Assembly: GCA_018882725.1 (NCBI GenBank)
Contig: VERK01000004.1
Span: forward strand, 1-27,476
Direction: 5' to 3'
From: Actinomycetota bacterium
Lineage (GTDB): Bacteria > Actinomycetota > Acidimicrobiia > Acidimicrobiales > Ilumatobacteraceae
DNA length: 27,476 nucleotides
The translations under genes were made by a program, and so were the position numbers. A model generated the notes under the pieces. It was not told the origin of the DNA, ran no database searches, and was given only the letters and a program-made list of their open reading frames with translations. Positions 15,523 to 24,804 of this stretch are shown piece after piece (position 1 is the stretch's first letter; each line of letters starts with the position of its first letter).

Positions 15523-15538
15523 ATAATCTATAAATTCT
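15521..15538. promoter_or_regulatory. AT-rich imperfect palindrome, candidate GntR operator
   Basis: The core AAT-C-TATA-A-ATT is an imperfect dyad in otherwise GC-rich DNA and lies between the two divergent promoters, touching the -35 of the regulator gene. A binding site for the adjacent regulator is inference only. Confidence 0.35.
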
Positions 15539-15546
15539 TCCTCTGC

Positions 15547-15552
15547 TACGGT
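15547..15552 (+). promoter_or_regulatory. -10 box of the PhyH/MBL operon
   Basis: TACGGT, gacctc, ATG (15559). Same hexamer as the opposed promoter. No good -35 (TAATCT at 17 bp), so an activator or another factor may be needed. Confidence 0.55.
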
Positions 15553-15558
15553 GACCTC

Positions 15559-16422
15559 ATGACCGCCATCCCGCGCTTCGATGCGACGGCTTCGGCCGCC
15601 GAACTCGCCGAGGCCATCACCACCGCTGGTTGCGCGATCGTCGAACGCCTCGTTCCCGAGTCGACGGTCGACCAGCTGTTGTCGGAGATGCGACCACACA
15701 TCGATGCGACTCCGCACGGCGGCGACGACTTCTCGGGCCGTCGTACCACCCGCACCGGTGCTCTCCTCGCGCGCTCGCGAGCGAGTCAGGAGTTCATCGC
15801 GAATCCTCTCGTCCTCGGTGCCGTGGGCGGCGTACTCGGACCGCACGGAACCAATTACCAACTGCACCTCACCCAGATCATCGCCATCGGTCCCGACTCA
15901 GCGGCCCAGCCTCTCCATCGCGATCAGTGGTGCTTCGACTTCTTCCCCTTCCCGGCCGAGATGGATGTCGAAGTTTCGACGATCTGGGCGCTCGACGATT
16001 TCACCGAGGAGAACGGCGCAACACGCATCATCCCGTACTCGTTGCTCGATCCGCGCGAGGCCGTGGCCGACGAACATCGGACCGTTCAAGCGGTGATGCC
16101 CAAAGGGTCGATCGTGTTGTACTCGGGACGCACGATTCACGGTGGTGGCGCAAACCGTTCCAGTCGTGTTCGCCACGCGCTGAACGTCGACTACGTGCTC
16201 GGCTGGTTGCGTCAGGAAGAGAACCAATATCTGTCGTGTCCGCCCGAGGTCGCGCGGCATCTTCCGCCTCATGTGCAAAAGCTGGCCGGCTACGCGATGG
16301 GCGCCTACGCACTCGGCTACGTCGATGACGTACGCGATCCGATGGCGCTGTTGTCCGGGGCGACCGGAACGTCGTCGTTCGGCGGCGACGGCAGTGTTTC
16401 TCCCAACATCGATCGCCGCTGA
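15559..16422 (+). CDS. PhyH-family Fe(II)/2-oxoglutarate dioxygenase
   Basis: A 287-residue phytanoyl-CoA-dioxygenase-like enzyme that would hydroxylate a small molecule or acyl chain. The iron triad is H120 and D122 (PLHRDQWCFDFFP) and H194 (SGRTIHGGGANRSS). R203 or R205 just after it would hold 2-oxoglutarate. TIWALDDFTEENGATRIIP is the typical family block that follows the HxD strand. The ATG at 15559 has a leaderless -10 box. The MBL hydrolase starts 3 bp after its stop, so the two form an operon, divergent from the GntR operon. Family members act on very varied substrates; none can be named here. Confidence 0.92.
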   Translation: MTAIPRFDATASAAELAEAITTAGCAIVERLVPESTVDQLLSEMRPHIDATPHGGDDFSGRRTTRTGALLARSRASQEFIANPLVLGAVGGVLGPHGTNYQLHLTQIIAIGPDSAAQPLHRDQWCFDFFPFPAEMDVEVSTIWALDDFTEENGATRIIPYSLLDPREAVADEHRTVQAVMPKGSIVLYSGRTIHGGGANRSSRVRHALNVDYVLGWLRQEENQYLSCPPEVARHLPPHVQKLAGYAMGAYALGYVDDVRDPMALLSGATGTSSFGGDGSVSPNIDRR

Positions 16423-16425
16423 CTC

Positions 16426-17313
16426 ATGGCCGATTCGCCTTATCTCGAAGTGATCCTCACCGGAACCGGCGTCCCCCACGCCGCTCCCGGCCGAGCCGGG
16501 GCCGGAACCTTGGTGCGCTACACACTCGGCAAGAAGCGAGTCGCTCTGCAGTTCGACGCCGGACGCGGCACGGTCATTCGCCTGGCCGAGGCCGGAACAC
16601 CTCCGCCGTTCATCACTGCGCTCTTTCTCACCCATCTGCACAGCGACCATCTCGTCGACTTGGCCGATGTGGCGATGACTCGGTGGATCCAGCAACAACT
16701 CCACAAGACCGGTCCGCTCACGATCGTCACGCCGGAAGGTGGTGCGGCTCGTTTCGCTCGTCGCATGCTCGAACCTTTCGACGAGGACATCGCGGTGCGA
16801 CGCGAGCACACCGGCTCGGGCCAACCCGAGATCGACCTGCGGGTGTTCGACGGGACGTTCTCTCCGCACATCGTGTGGCGCGATGATGAAGTGGGGGTCA
16901 CCGTCACCGCCGTTGCCGTTCACCACGAACCCGTTCCTGACGCGTGCGCCTACCGCGTCGACTCGCCAGCCGGATCAGTCGTGATCTCGGGCGACACGCG
17001 GGTGTGCCGAGAAGTCGAAGACCTGACGCGTGGTGCCGACATCCTCGTGCACGAGGCCTGCCGCGCCACTGCGATGAGTGCGCAAGTGGCCGGCACCGTG
17101 TTCGAGACCATCTTCAGCTACCACGCCGATTCGGTTCCGCTCGGAGCGATGGCCGAGCGGTCGGGCGTTCCGCACCTCGTCCTCACGCATCTGATTCCTG
17201 GGGCGAAGGACGAAGCCGAGGAGGCGTTGTTCGAGGCCGACGTTCGACAGGGTGGTTACACCGGCCGAGTGTCTGTCGGCCGCGACCTGATGTCGTTCCG
17301 ACTCCCCACCTGA
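16426..17313 (+). CDS. MBL-fold metallohydrolase, RNase Z / AtsA-like
   Basis: A 295-residue metallo-beta-lactamase-fold hydrolase. Metal ligands: FLTHLHSDHLVDL (the HxHxDH motif, ~residues 66-71), the histidine of AVHHEPVPDACAYR, the aspartate of VISGDTRV and the histidine of LVLTHLIPG. The order and spacing resemble RNase Z and AtsA-like arylsulfatase/MBL phosphodiesterase proteins more than beta-lactamases. An N-terminal VILTGTGVPHAAPGRAG glycine-rich start is also typical of that group. It follows the PhyH gene by 3 bp, so the pair is probably functionally linked; hydrolysis of a pathway ester, lactone or sulfate is possible. No tRNA-processing exosite is recognisable, so I favour a small-molecule substrate. 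Confidence 0.88.
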   Translation: MADSPYLEVILTGTGVPHAAPGRAGAGTLVRYTLGKKRVALQFDAGRGTVIRLAEAGTPPPFITALFLTHLHSDHLVDLADVAMTRWIQQQLHKTGPLTIVTPEGGAARFARRMLEPFDEDIAVRREHTGSGQPEIDLRVFDGTFSPHIVWRDDEVGVTVTAVAVHHEPVPDACAYRVDSPAGSVVISGDTRVCREVEDLTRGADILVHEACRATAMSAQVAGTVFETIFSYHADSVPLGAMAERSGVPHLVLTHLIPGAKDEAEEALFEADVRQGGYTGRVSVGRDLMSFRLPT

Positions 17314-17323
17314 CCTTGCCCTC

Positions 17324-17429
17324 ATGGGTGCGAAAACCCGGCAAATTTGCCGGTCTGGTTCCCCATGCACTCGGGTCACGCTCCGCATGGGCGGGGATAC
17401 CGGCAAATTTGCCGGGTTTTCGCACCCAT
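17324..17429. repeat. Long nested inverted repeat between convergent genes
   Basis: Two perfectly complementary 31-bp arms (17324-17354 and 17399-17429) surround a 44-bp centre. Each arm itself contains a perfect 16-bp palindrome, CCGGCAAATTTGCCGG. The centre holds a further stem, CCCATGC (17362-17368) with GCATGGG (17385-17391). The element fills most of the 131-bp gap between two gene ends. It could be a strong bidirectional terminator or a dispersed REP/MITE-like repeat; no transposase is nearby and I see no other copy in the window. Confidence 0.9.
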
Positions 17430-17444
17430 TCAAGGTGGGGCGGG

Positions 17445-18296
17445 TCACACGAACGTGAGTGAATCGCCGACGCCGATACGTCCGGCTTTCGCGACCCGCG
17501 CGTACACGCCCACGTTCTGATCGAGGTCGCGCACGATGTGGCGAAGCACCGCGCGATCCTCCGGAACGTCTTTCCCCACCGCGCGAGTGACCATCACACA
17601 ACGAGGACACGGTCCCAAGAACTCGATCTCGGCCTCGCCCAACGTCGCCCGACGGCCGCTCCACGAGAACTCAGGATGTCCGGGTTCTTCGCCGGTGTCG
17701 ATCACGAGGCTGGGCCGAAAGCGCGTCACATCGACAACCGAATCGGGCAACGCATCGCCCAATGCACGTAACGCTGACGTGCTCATGATCATCAACGGCC
17801 AGCAGTCGTAGTAGGTGCCGGGAGGCGACTCGAACTCCATCACCTCGGGCGGAAACTGCGCGAGATCGGGCAAGGGTTCGTCGTCGGTTCGACCGAACAC
17901 CCCACGCAACTCGGCCAGGATGTCGTCGGAGTCAGGCGCACCGCGCCGATAGTGATCGAGATCGGTGGCCGGGGCCAACGATTCGAGGCGAACCCGCTGT
18001 CCGATGGCCTCGCTCACCAACTCGTGCACCGACGCATCATCGCTGCGAACGGTTCGACCGTCGGGCAACGCGATTTCCACCACGTCGTCGTTCTTGCGGG
18101 CCGAATTGTCGACACGACGCGCGGCCAGACGCATCAAGCCGCCGATCTTCTTGGCCCCCCTGATGCCACCGCGATCGAGATCGCGTACCGCCCAGATGCG
18201 ATCGCCCACGAGGCCAAGTTGGTCGAGCTCAGCATGATCGACTGTGCCCCCGACCATCGACTTGACCGGGTAGATCCAGATCTGGTGCAGACGCAT
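17445..18296 (-). CDS. MOSC-domain protein (YcbX-like)
   Basis: A 283-residue protein with an N-terminal MOSC beta-barrel (MRLHQIWIYPVKSMVGG..., conserved YPVKS at residues ~9-13) and a C-terminal MOSC domain with the conserved cysteine in FLGPCPRCVMVTRAVG. MOSC proteins handle sulfur or use the molybdenum cofactor to reduce N-hydroxylated compounds. The true start is the ATG at 18296, because the family N-terminus begins there; the frame continues upstream only inside the acyl-CoA dehydrogenase gene. It overlaps that gene's stop by 1 bp (TGATG), so it is translated by coupling. No ferredoxin domain is fused, unlike some relatives. Redox partner and substrate are unknown. Confidence 0.9.
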   Translation of the reverse strand: MRLHQIWIYPVKSMVGGTVDHAELDQLGLVGDRIWAVRDLDRGGIRGAKKIGGLMRLAARRVDNSARKNDDVVEIALPDGRTVRSDDASVHELVSEAIGQRVRLESLAPATDLDHYRRGAPDSDDILAELRGVFGRTDDEPLPDLAQFPPEVMEFESPPGTYYDCWPLMIMSTSALRALGDALPDSVVDVTRFRPSLVIDTGEEPGHPEFSWSGRRATLGEAEIEFLGPCPRCVMVTRAVGKDVPEDRAVLRHIVRDLDQNVGVYARVAKAGRIGVGDSLTFV

Positions 18297-19513
18297 CAGC
18301 GTTGTGTGCCGACCTTCAGGTCCTTGAACGGCATGTCCTTGTCGACCATCGGCTCGCGCGGAAGACCGAGAACACGATCGCCGATGATGTTCTTCTGGAT
18401 CTCGTCGGTGCCACCGGCGATACCGGACTGGAAGCTGTTGAGCAGACGACGCGCCCACGCTTCACCACGCGAACCTTCGGCCTCCCATGCATCGGTATCG
18501 GGACCAACGAGACGGCTGATGAGCGGACGACTCATCCACGAGATGCGCGACCCGTGCAACTTGCCGAGCGATCCGCCGGGACCCGGTACGCGACCTGCCT
18601 TCATCTCGGCGCGCGTGCGCATGGCCACCAACGACTTGGCGGTCTCTTCGCTGTAGATACGCATGAGCTCTTGACGCACCACCGGATCGGAGATCTTGCC
18701 GTTCTTCTTGGCTACTTCGATCAGACCATCGGCCAGCGTGTGCGTGACACCGCTCGACGAGCCGGTGCCGATGGCCACGCGCTCGAACATGAGCATCGCC
18801 GTGGCCTGGTTCCAGCCGTTGTTCAACTCGCCCAACAACCACGACTTCGGAATGCGCACATCAGTGAGGAAGATCTCGTTGAAGTGCTTGCCACCGTCGA
18901 TCTGGTGAATGGGGCGAATCTCGACGCCCTTGGCCCTCATGTCGAGGATGAACATGGAGATACCGGCGTGCTTGGGAGCATCGGGATTGGTACGCGCGAT
19001 GACGACGCCGTAGTCGCTCACGTGCGCCAGCGTGGTCCAGACCTTCTGGCCGTTGATGACCCACTCGTCACCGTCGAGTTCGGCCTTGGTCTGCAGACTC
19101 GCGACGTCGGAGCCAGCGCCAGGCTCGGAGAACATCTGACACCAGATGGTGCGGCCCGAAATGTTGTCGGGCATGAACGTGCGCTTCTGCTCTTCAGTGC
19201 CGAACTGGTTGAGCACCGGCAAGCACATACCGTGACTGATCACGTACTCGAAGGTCATGTCGGGGAACTTGCCGTACTCCTCGCGATAGATCCGCTCGTG
19301 AGCGCGGCTGAGACCGGCACCGCCGTACTCCTTGGCGTAGGTGAGCCCGGCCAGGCCGGCTTCGGCCAACTTCAGTTGGAACTCGCGGCCCACACCCACC
19401 GAGTTGCCGTCGCGCATGTTGCCGCTGGCGTTCTTGGCGAGGAAGTCGCGGACCTTGGCGCGGAACGCCTCGGCTTCCTGCGGGGAGAGGGTGTCTTCGG
19501 TTGCAGTGCTCAT
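18296..19513 (-). CDS. Acyl-CoA dehydrogenase (FadE type)
   Basis: A 405-residue flavoenzyme of fatty-acid or steroid side-chain oxidation that makes 2-enoyl-CoA. Characteristic blocks: WCQMFSEPGAGSDVASL (flavin/substrate), VINGQKVWTTLAHVSDYGVV, and the C-terminal SGIAGGTDEIQKNIIGDRVLGLP. The usual YEG catalytic glutamate position reads AGG, so the base may sit elsewhere, as in isovaleryl-type and many actinobacterial FadE proteins. The ATG at 19513 (MSTATEDTLSPQEAEAF) is chosen; CACAAT is 6 bp before it, a partial TANNNT match. It is followed by the MOSC gene with a 1-bp overlap. Confidence 0.94.
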   Translation of the reverse strand: MSTATEDTLSPQEAEAFRAKVRDFLAKNASGNMRDGNSVGVGREFQLKLAEAGLAGLTYAKEYGGAGLSRAHERIYREEYGKFPDMTFEYVISHGMCLPVLNQFGTEEQKRTFMPDNISGRTIWCQMFSEPGAGSDVASLQTKAELDGDEWVINGQKVWTTLAHVSDYGVVIARTNPDAPKHAGISMFILDMRAKGVEIRPIHQIDGGKHFNEIFLTDVRIPKSWLLGELNNGWNQATAMLMFERVAIGTGSSSGVTHTLADGLIEVAKKNGKISDPVVRQELMRIYSEETAKSLVAMRTRAEMKAGRVPGPGGSLGKLHGSRISWMSRPLISRLVGPDTDAWEAEGSRGEAWARRLLNSFQSGIAGGTDEIQKNIIGDRVLGLPREPMVDKDMPFKDLKVGTQR

Positions 19514-19560
19514 GGGGTCATTGTGCCATCGGCTCACCGACCCGGTCCCATCCGAGCCGG

Positions 19561-19566
19561 TACCGT
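19561..19566 (+). promoter_or_regulatory. -10 box of the cupin gene
   Basis: TACCGT, gcgccc, ATG (19573): leaderless pattern. This decides the start over an in-frame upstream ATG at 19501 that lies inside the divergent gene. Confidence 0.55.
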
Positions 19567-19572
19567 GCGCCC

Positions 19573-19980
19573 ATGGCCGACCGACGTCACGCCGTCTTCC
19601 GCACCATCGCCGACTGCCCCACCGAGTCGTGGTCGTCGCCGACGCGCGGCGCAGTCACCTGGTGGGAACTGATCGGTGGCGACAGCACCCCCACCCATGA
19701 CATCACGGCCGGAGTGGCCGAGATTCCGGTCGGATCGGCCTCTCCCCCGCGCGGCCATCATCACGACGCCGCCGAGCTCTACTTCATCATCGGCGGCCAG
19801 GGTGAGGTCGTGGTCGACGGCCACCCCACTGCGGTCGCGGCGGGATCAGCCGTGTGGATACCAGCCGATGTCGAACACTTCGCGCGCAACACCGGCGACG
19901 AACCGCTGCGGCTGTTGTACGTGTTCGGTCGCGACAAGTTCAGCGAGGTTCACTACACGTTCCCGGGCGAAGCCCAGTAA
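19573..19980 (+). CDS. Small cupin-domain protein
   Basis: A 135-residue single cupin. Motif 1 is visible as RGHHHDAAELYFIIGGQGEVVVDG (in parts: three histidines followed by the glutamate of AELYF), and motif 2 is weaker around IPADVEHFARN (H in EHF). The metal-binding histidines and glutamate are present, so a bound metal is likely. Small cupins may be isomerases, dioxygenases or sensors of sugar or organic acids; the function here cannot be fixed. It is divergent from the acyl-CoA dehydrogenase and converges with the P450 gene. Confidence 0.85.
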   Translation: MADRRHAVFRTIADCPTESWSSPTRGAVTWWELIGGDSTPTHDITAGVAEIPVGSASPPRGHHHDAAELYFIIGGQGEVVVDGHPTAVAAGSAVWIPADVEHFARNTGDEPLRLLYVFGRDKFSEVHYTFPGEAQ

Positions 19981-20002
19981 CCGACAAGCCCCGTAGACGC
20001 GT

Positions 20003-21211
20003 TCAGTAACGCACCGGCATCGCGTGGATGCCGGCGATGAAACTCGAATGCATGCGCTCCACGGGGCCACCCGGCTCCATGTGCGGCATGCGCATGAGCA
20101 CTTCGCGGAACATCACGGCCAGTTCGACTCGGGCCACGTGCATGCCGAGGCACAGGTGGGGTCCACCTGCGCCGAACGCGACGTGCGGATTGGGATCACG
20201 TCCGACGTCGAACACATCGGGGTCGGCGAACACGTCCTCGTCGCGATTGGCCGCGCCGTAGAACATCACGACACGGTCACCCTTCTTGATCTTCTGACCG
20301 CGGATCTCCACGTCGTCCATCACCATGCGCTTGAAGTGCGACACCGGACTCGTGAAGCGCAGCATCTCCTCGATCGCGGTGCCCAACAGACCGTCGACAT
20401 CGTTCATCAGACGCTGGCGTTGTTCGGGATGTTCGAAGAGCAACTGCATACCAGCGGCCAACAAGTTGCGCGTGGTGTCGCCACCCGCGTTCACGAGCAA
20501 CAAGAAGAACCACTGGAACTCGGAGTCGGTGAGGCGGTCACCGTCGACCTCGGCGTTGACGAGAACCGTGGCCAGATCGTCGCCGGGGTTGCCTCGTTTG
20601 TGGTCGGCGACCGACTGTGCGTACCCGAGCATCTCGCCGATCGCCGCCATCTTCACCTCGGGCGGGGCAATGGCGTCGTCGTTGGTGTGCATGATCTCGG
20701 TGAGGTCGTAGAGACGCTCGCCAACGGCGCGCGGCATGCCCATCAGCTCCGCGATGAGACCCGAAGGAAGTCGTCCAGCGATCTCGCTCACGAAATCGCA
20801 ACTGCCCTTGGCGATCACCGAGTCGACGATCTCGCGCGCGAGTTCTTCGATGCGCGGCCGCAGAAGAGGTGCGTTCTTGGGGGTGAAGCCACGGCTCACG
20901 AGCAACTTGAAGCGATCGTGCTGCGGCGGATCCATGTTGAGCATCATCTGGCGACCCGCGTACAGGTTGGCCTCGTCGGGATCGGGCAGCATCACACCCT
21001 TCTCCCACGAACTGAACAACTTGGGCGTGCGACTGATGAACTTCACGTCCTCGTGCTTGGTGATGGCCCAGAAGCCCGGGCCGCTGGCCGGATCTTCACG
21101 GTGCCAGAACACGGGCGCGTTGGCGCGCAACCACGCGTACTGCTCCCACGGATGTCCGCGCGTGGCGAACGTTTCGGGTGACACGAGATCGATGTCGTCA
21201 ACGGTGATCAT
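20003..21211 (-). CDS. Cytochrome P450 (CYP125/124/142-like)
   Basis: A 402-residue soluble bacterial P450 that hydroxylates a hydrophobic substrate with electrons from a ferredoxin. Oxygen-activation I helix LLLVNAGGDTTRN (AGGDTT at 242-247), ExxR at 282-285 (EEMLR), and the haem loop HVAFGAGGPHLCLGMHVAR with thiolate C354. The sequence style (HFKRMVMDDVEIRGQKIKKGD, and ANRDEDVFADPDVFDVGRDPNPH, cited by these two starts) resembles actinobacterial sterol/methyl-branched-lipid omega-hydroxylases. The start at 21211 is supported by GGGGGAG 4 bp upstream; the open frame further upstream lies in the oxidase gene. Last gene of the synthetase-oxidase-P450 operon. No ferredoxin gene is adjacent. Confidence 0.94.
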   Translation of the reverse strand: MITVDDIDLVSPETFATRGHPWEQYAWLRANAPVFWHREDPASGPGFWAITKHEDVKFISRTPKLFSSWEKGVMLPDPDEANLYAGRQMMLNMDPPQHDRFKLLVSRGFTPKNAPLLRPRIEELAREIVDSVIAKGSCDFVSEIAGRLPSGLIAELMGMPRAVGERLYDLTEIMHTNDDAIAPPEVKMAAIGEMLGYAQSVADHKRGNPGDDLATVLVNAEVDGDRLTDSEFQWFFLLLVNAGGDTTRNLLAAGMQLLFEHPEQRQRLMNDVDGLLGTAIEEMLRFTSPVSHFKRMVMDDVEIRGQKIKKGDRVVMFYGAANRDEDVFADPDVFDVGRDPNPHVAFGAGGPHLCLGMHVARVELAVMFREVLMRMPHMEPGGPVERMHSSFIAGIHAMPVRY

Positions 21212-21233
21212 GACTCTCCCCCAAACACTCGGG

Positions 21234-22365
21234 TCACTTGTGGCCCGACGGACCCACACTACGAGCCGTGCGGTGAAGCGTGAAAGGGTTGTCGGCCCAC
21301 GATGCACCTTCCACCAGATCGGCCACCCTCCGCGCGAGCACGGGCAAGAACTTGAAACCGTGACCACCCAAGCCCACGCCGACCACGACGTTGCCGACGC
21401 GATCGATGAGGAAATCCTCGTCGGGATACGAGGCGTACAGACACGTGGTGACCGAGAGCGGCTCAGGGTCGACACCCGGAACGTTCTCGCGCATCCACTC
21501 GCTCACCGCTGCCCGCGCATCAGCATCGGGCTCGGGGCGGATGTCGGGGTCGATCGGACGACCCGTGTAGTGGCCGCCGGCTTTGAGGCGACCATCGGGA
21601 GTCGGTAGCCCGTAGTACTCGGGAACGTCGCGACGGATGAACGTGGGCCACGGGGTGTCGATGACCGGACGGAAGAAGAAGACTTGTTCGTCGGTGACCG
21701 TGAGCGCAGGGACAGCGGCCGCGAAGTCTCGTCCGCCGTCGATGCGCTGTACGAGCGAATCGAGCAGGCGATCGGCCCACGCTCCCATCGTGAACACTGC
21801 GCGGCGCGCCTGCACGGTTCGTACCGCCGTGTGCACAGTGATCAGATCGCCGGTATTCGACACCGCACGCACCGGCTCGGAGAAATGAAGGTCGGCGCCA
21901 GCGGCCAAGGCACGATCCTGGAAGAGACGCAACGCCGCGTTGGCATTCACGGTTCCGCAGACCGGTTGCCACAGAACCGGAGTGGTGAATCGGAATCCGG
22001 GGAATCGCTTCTGAGCCTCGGCCGAGTCCAACATCTCGACGGGCATCCCCGCGGCGCGACAACTGCGTTCGATCGCATCGAGTTCGTCTGTGATTCCGAA
22101 ATCGATGCCACCGCCAAGCCTCAGAAGGCCGCCTCCAACCGACGAATCGAGGCTTTTCCATTGTTCGATCGATTCGGCACCCAGGCGCGCGTACATCTCG
22201 TCGGTGTACGCAGTGCGCACGATGCGCTCGGTCCCGTGCGAACTACCGCGATCGTGCGCGCGAGCGAAATGATCGAATCCGACGACGCGCAACCCGCGAG
22301 CCGTCAGCGTGTGCGCGACGGCCGACCCGAGGCCGCCGCACCCGATGATGACGACGTCGTATACC

Positions 22366-22382
<17 letters not shown>
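21234..22382 (-). CDS. Monomeric sarcosine oxidase / N-methyltryptophan oxidase-like flavoprotein
   Basis: A 382-residue FAD amine oxidase that would oxidise a secondary or N-methyl amine, releasing hydrogen peroxide. The dinucleotide fold is VVIIGCGGLGSAVA; GSSHG at 46-50 follows it. The covalent-flavin cysteine is C314 in TTCLYASYPDEDFLID, a motif specific for the MSOX/MTOX group, and K344 in GGHGFKFLP matches the oxygen-activating lysine. The ATG at 22382 overlaps the 3' end of the acyl-CoA synthetase by 17 bp, so it is coupled to it. The P450 gene follows after 22 bp. Substrate is not evident; sarcosine itself would be odd in this operon. Confidence 0.9.
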
Positions 22383-23910
<1,528 letters not shown>

Positions 23911-23985
23911 AGACCGAAATCGTGGCACAGCCCCGCGCCCCGTGGCTATGGGAACCCGCCGGTTCGTACGTCTGCTCACAGCAAC

Positions 23986-23991
23986 TACTGT
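23986..23991 (+). promoter_or_regulatory. -10 box of the alpha/beta hydrolase gene
   Basis: TACTGT, gccgac, ATG (23998), exact leaderless spacing. TTCGTA 17 bp upstream (23963-23968) is a partial -35. Confidence 0.6.
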
Positions 23992-23997
23992 GCCGAC

Positions 23998-24774
23998 ATG
24001 GCATCAGCACAGATCAGCGGCACCACGATCCATTACGAAGACACCGGCGGATCGGGCCCCGCCGTGATCTTGAGCCACGGCTTCTTGATGGATCACACGA
24101 TGTTCGATCCGCAAGTTGCCGCGCTGAAGAGCACGCACCGCGTGATCACCTGGGACGAGCGCGGCTTCGGTGGCACGCGCGCCACCGGCAAGTTCACCTA
24201 CTGGGATTCGGCTCGCGACGTGCTCGGACTGCTCGATCACCTCGGTATCGACAAAGCAGTCGTGGGTGGAATGTCGCAAGGCGGCTTCCTGTCGCTGCGC
24301 GTCGCACTCACCGCGCCCGAACGCGTACGCGGCCTGATCCTCATCGATACTCAGGCCGGCACCGAAGACGCCGACAAGGTCGAGGGCTACGGACAACTGC
24401 ACGATGCGTGGATGGCGTACGGATCAGCCGCCGTGCAGGACGTGATCTCCGGCATCATCCTCGGCGCCGGCTCGTGGGATCCGTGGTACGCGAAGTGGGC
24501 CGCCATGGACAAGGAGCAGTTCTCGTTGGCGTTCGACTGTCTCATGCACCGTGACGACGTGACTCCACGGCTCGGCGAGATCACTGCACCCGCACTGATC
24601 ATCCACGGCGACAACGACGCGGCCATTCCGGTCTCGAAGGCCGAGACGTTGCGCGATGGCTTGGGGGGCCCGGCCAAACTCGTGGTGGTGGCCGGCGGCA
24701 CGCACGCCGCCAATCTCACGCATCCCGAGCCGACCAACGCCGCGATCAGTCGGTTCTTGTCGTCGCTCGCCTGA
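23998..24774 (+). CDS. Alpha/beta-fold hydrolase (3-oxoadipate enol-lactonase-like)
   Basis: A 258-residue serine hydrolase. The oxyanion-hole block is ILSHGFLMDH, the nucleophile serine lies in VGGMSQGGFLSLR (G-M-S-Q-G-G), the acid in IIHGDNDAAIP and the catalytic histidine in GGTHAANLTHPE. WDERGFGGTRATGK is typical of the family. Relatives hydrolyse enol-lactones, carbon-carbon bonds of ring-cleavage products, or esters. The long frame upstream of the ATG at 23998 is antisense to the synthetase gene, and the -10 box at 23986 supports the shorter start. Its 3' end faces that of the heliorhodopsin gene, 30 bp away. Confidence 0.92.
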   Translation: MASAQISGTTIHYEDTGGSGPAVILSHGFLMDHTMFDPQVAALKSTHRVITWDERGFGGTRATGKFTYWDSARDVLGLLDHLGIDKAVVGGMSQGGFLSLRVALTAPERVRGLILIDTQAGTEDADKVEGYGQLHDAWMAYGSAAVQDVISGIILGAGSWDPWYAKWAAMDKEQFSLAFDCLMHRDDVTPRLGEITAPALIIHGDNDAAIPVSKAETLRDGLGGPAKLVVVAGGTHAANLTHPEPTNAAISRFLSSLA

Positions 24775-24804
24775 ACGCTTCCCAGTTCGTCGACTTCAGC
24801 GCGG

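Noticed and set aside
15898..16926. 342-codon open frame on the minus strand
   Set aside because: Antisense to both PhyH and MBL genes, spanning their junction; no motifs.
17183..17425. Short minus-strand frame running over the inverted repeat
   Set aside because: Its repeated KPGKFAG / PANLPGF pieces are only the two repeat arms translated; it also overlaps the MBL gene 3' end.
17324..17429. CRISPR array
   Set aside because: Only two copies, in inverted orientation, with one 44-bp interval; no cas genes.
18302..19672. 456-codon open frame on the plus strand
   Set aside because: It is exactly antisense to the acyl-CoA dehydrogenase, whose protein is unmistakable. The His/Asp/Val-rich translation has no family features; long antisense frames are common in GC-rich codon usage.
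20024..21181. 385-codon open frame on the plus strand
   Set aside because: Antisense to the P450 gene, with no recognisable motifs.
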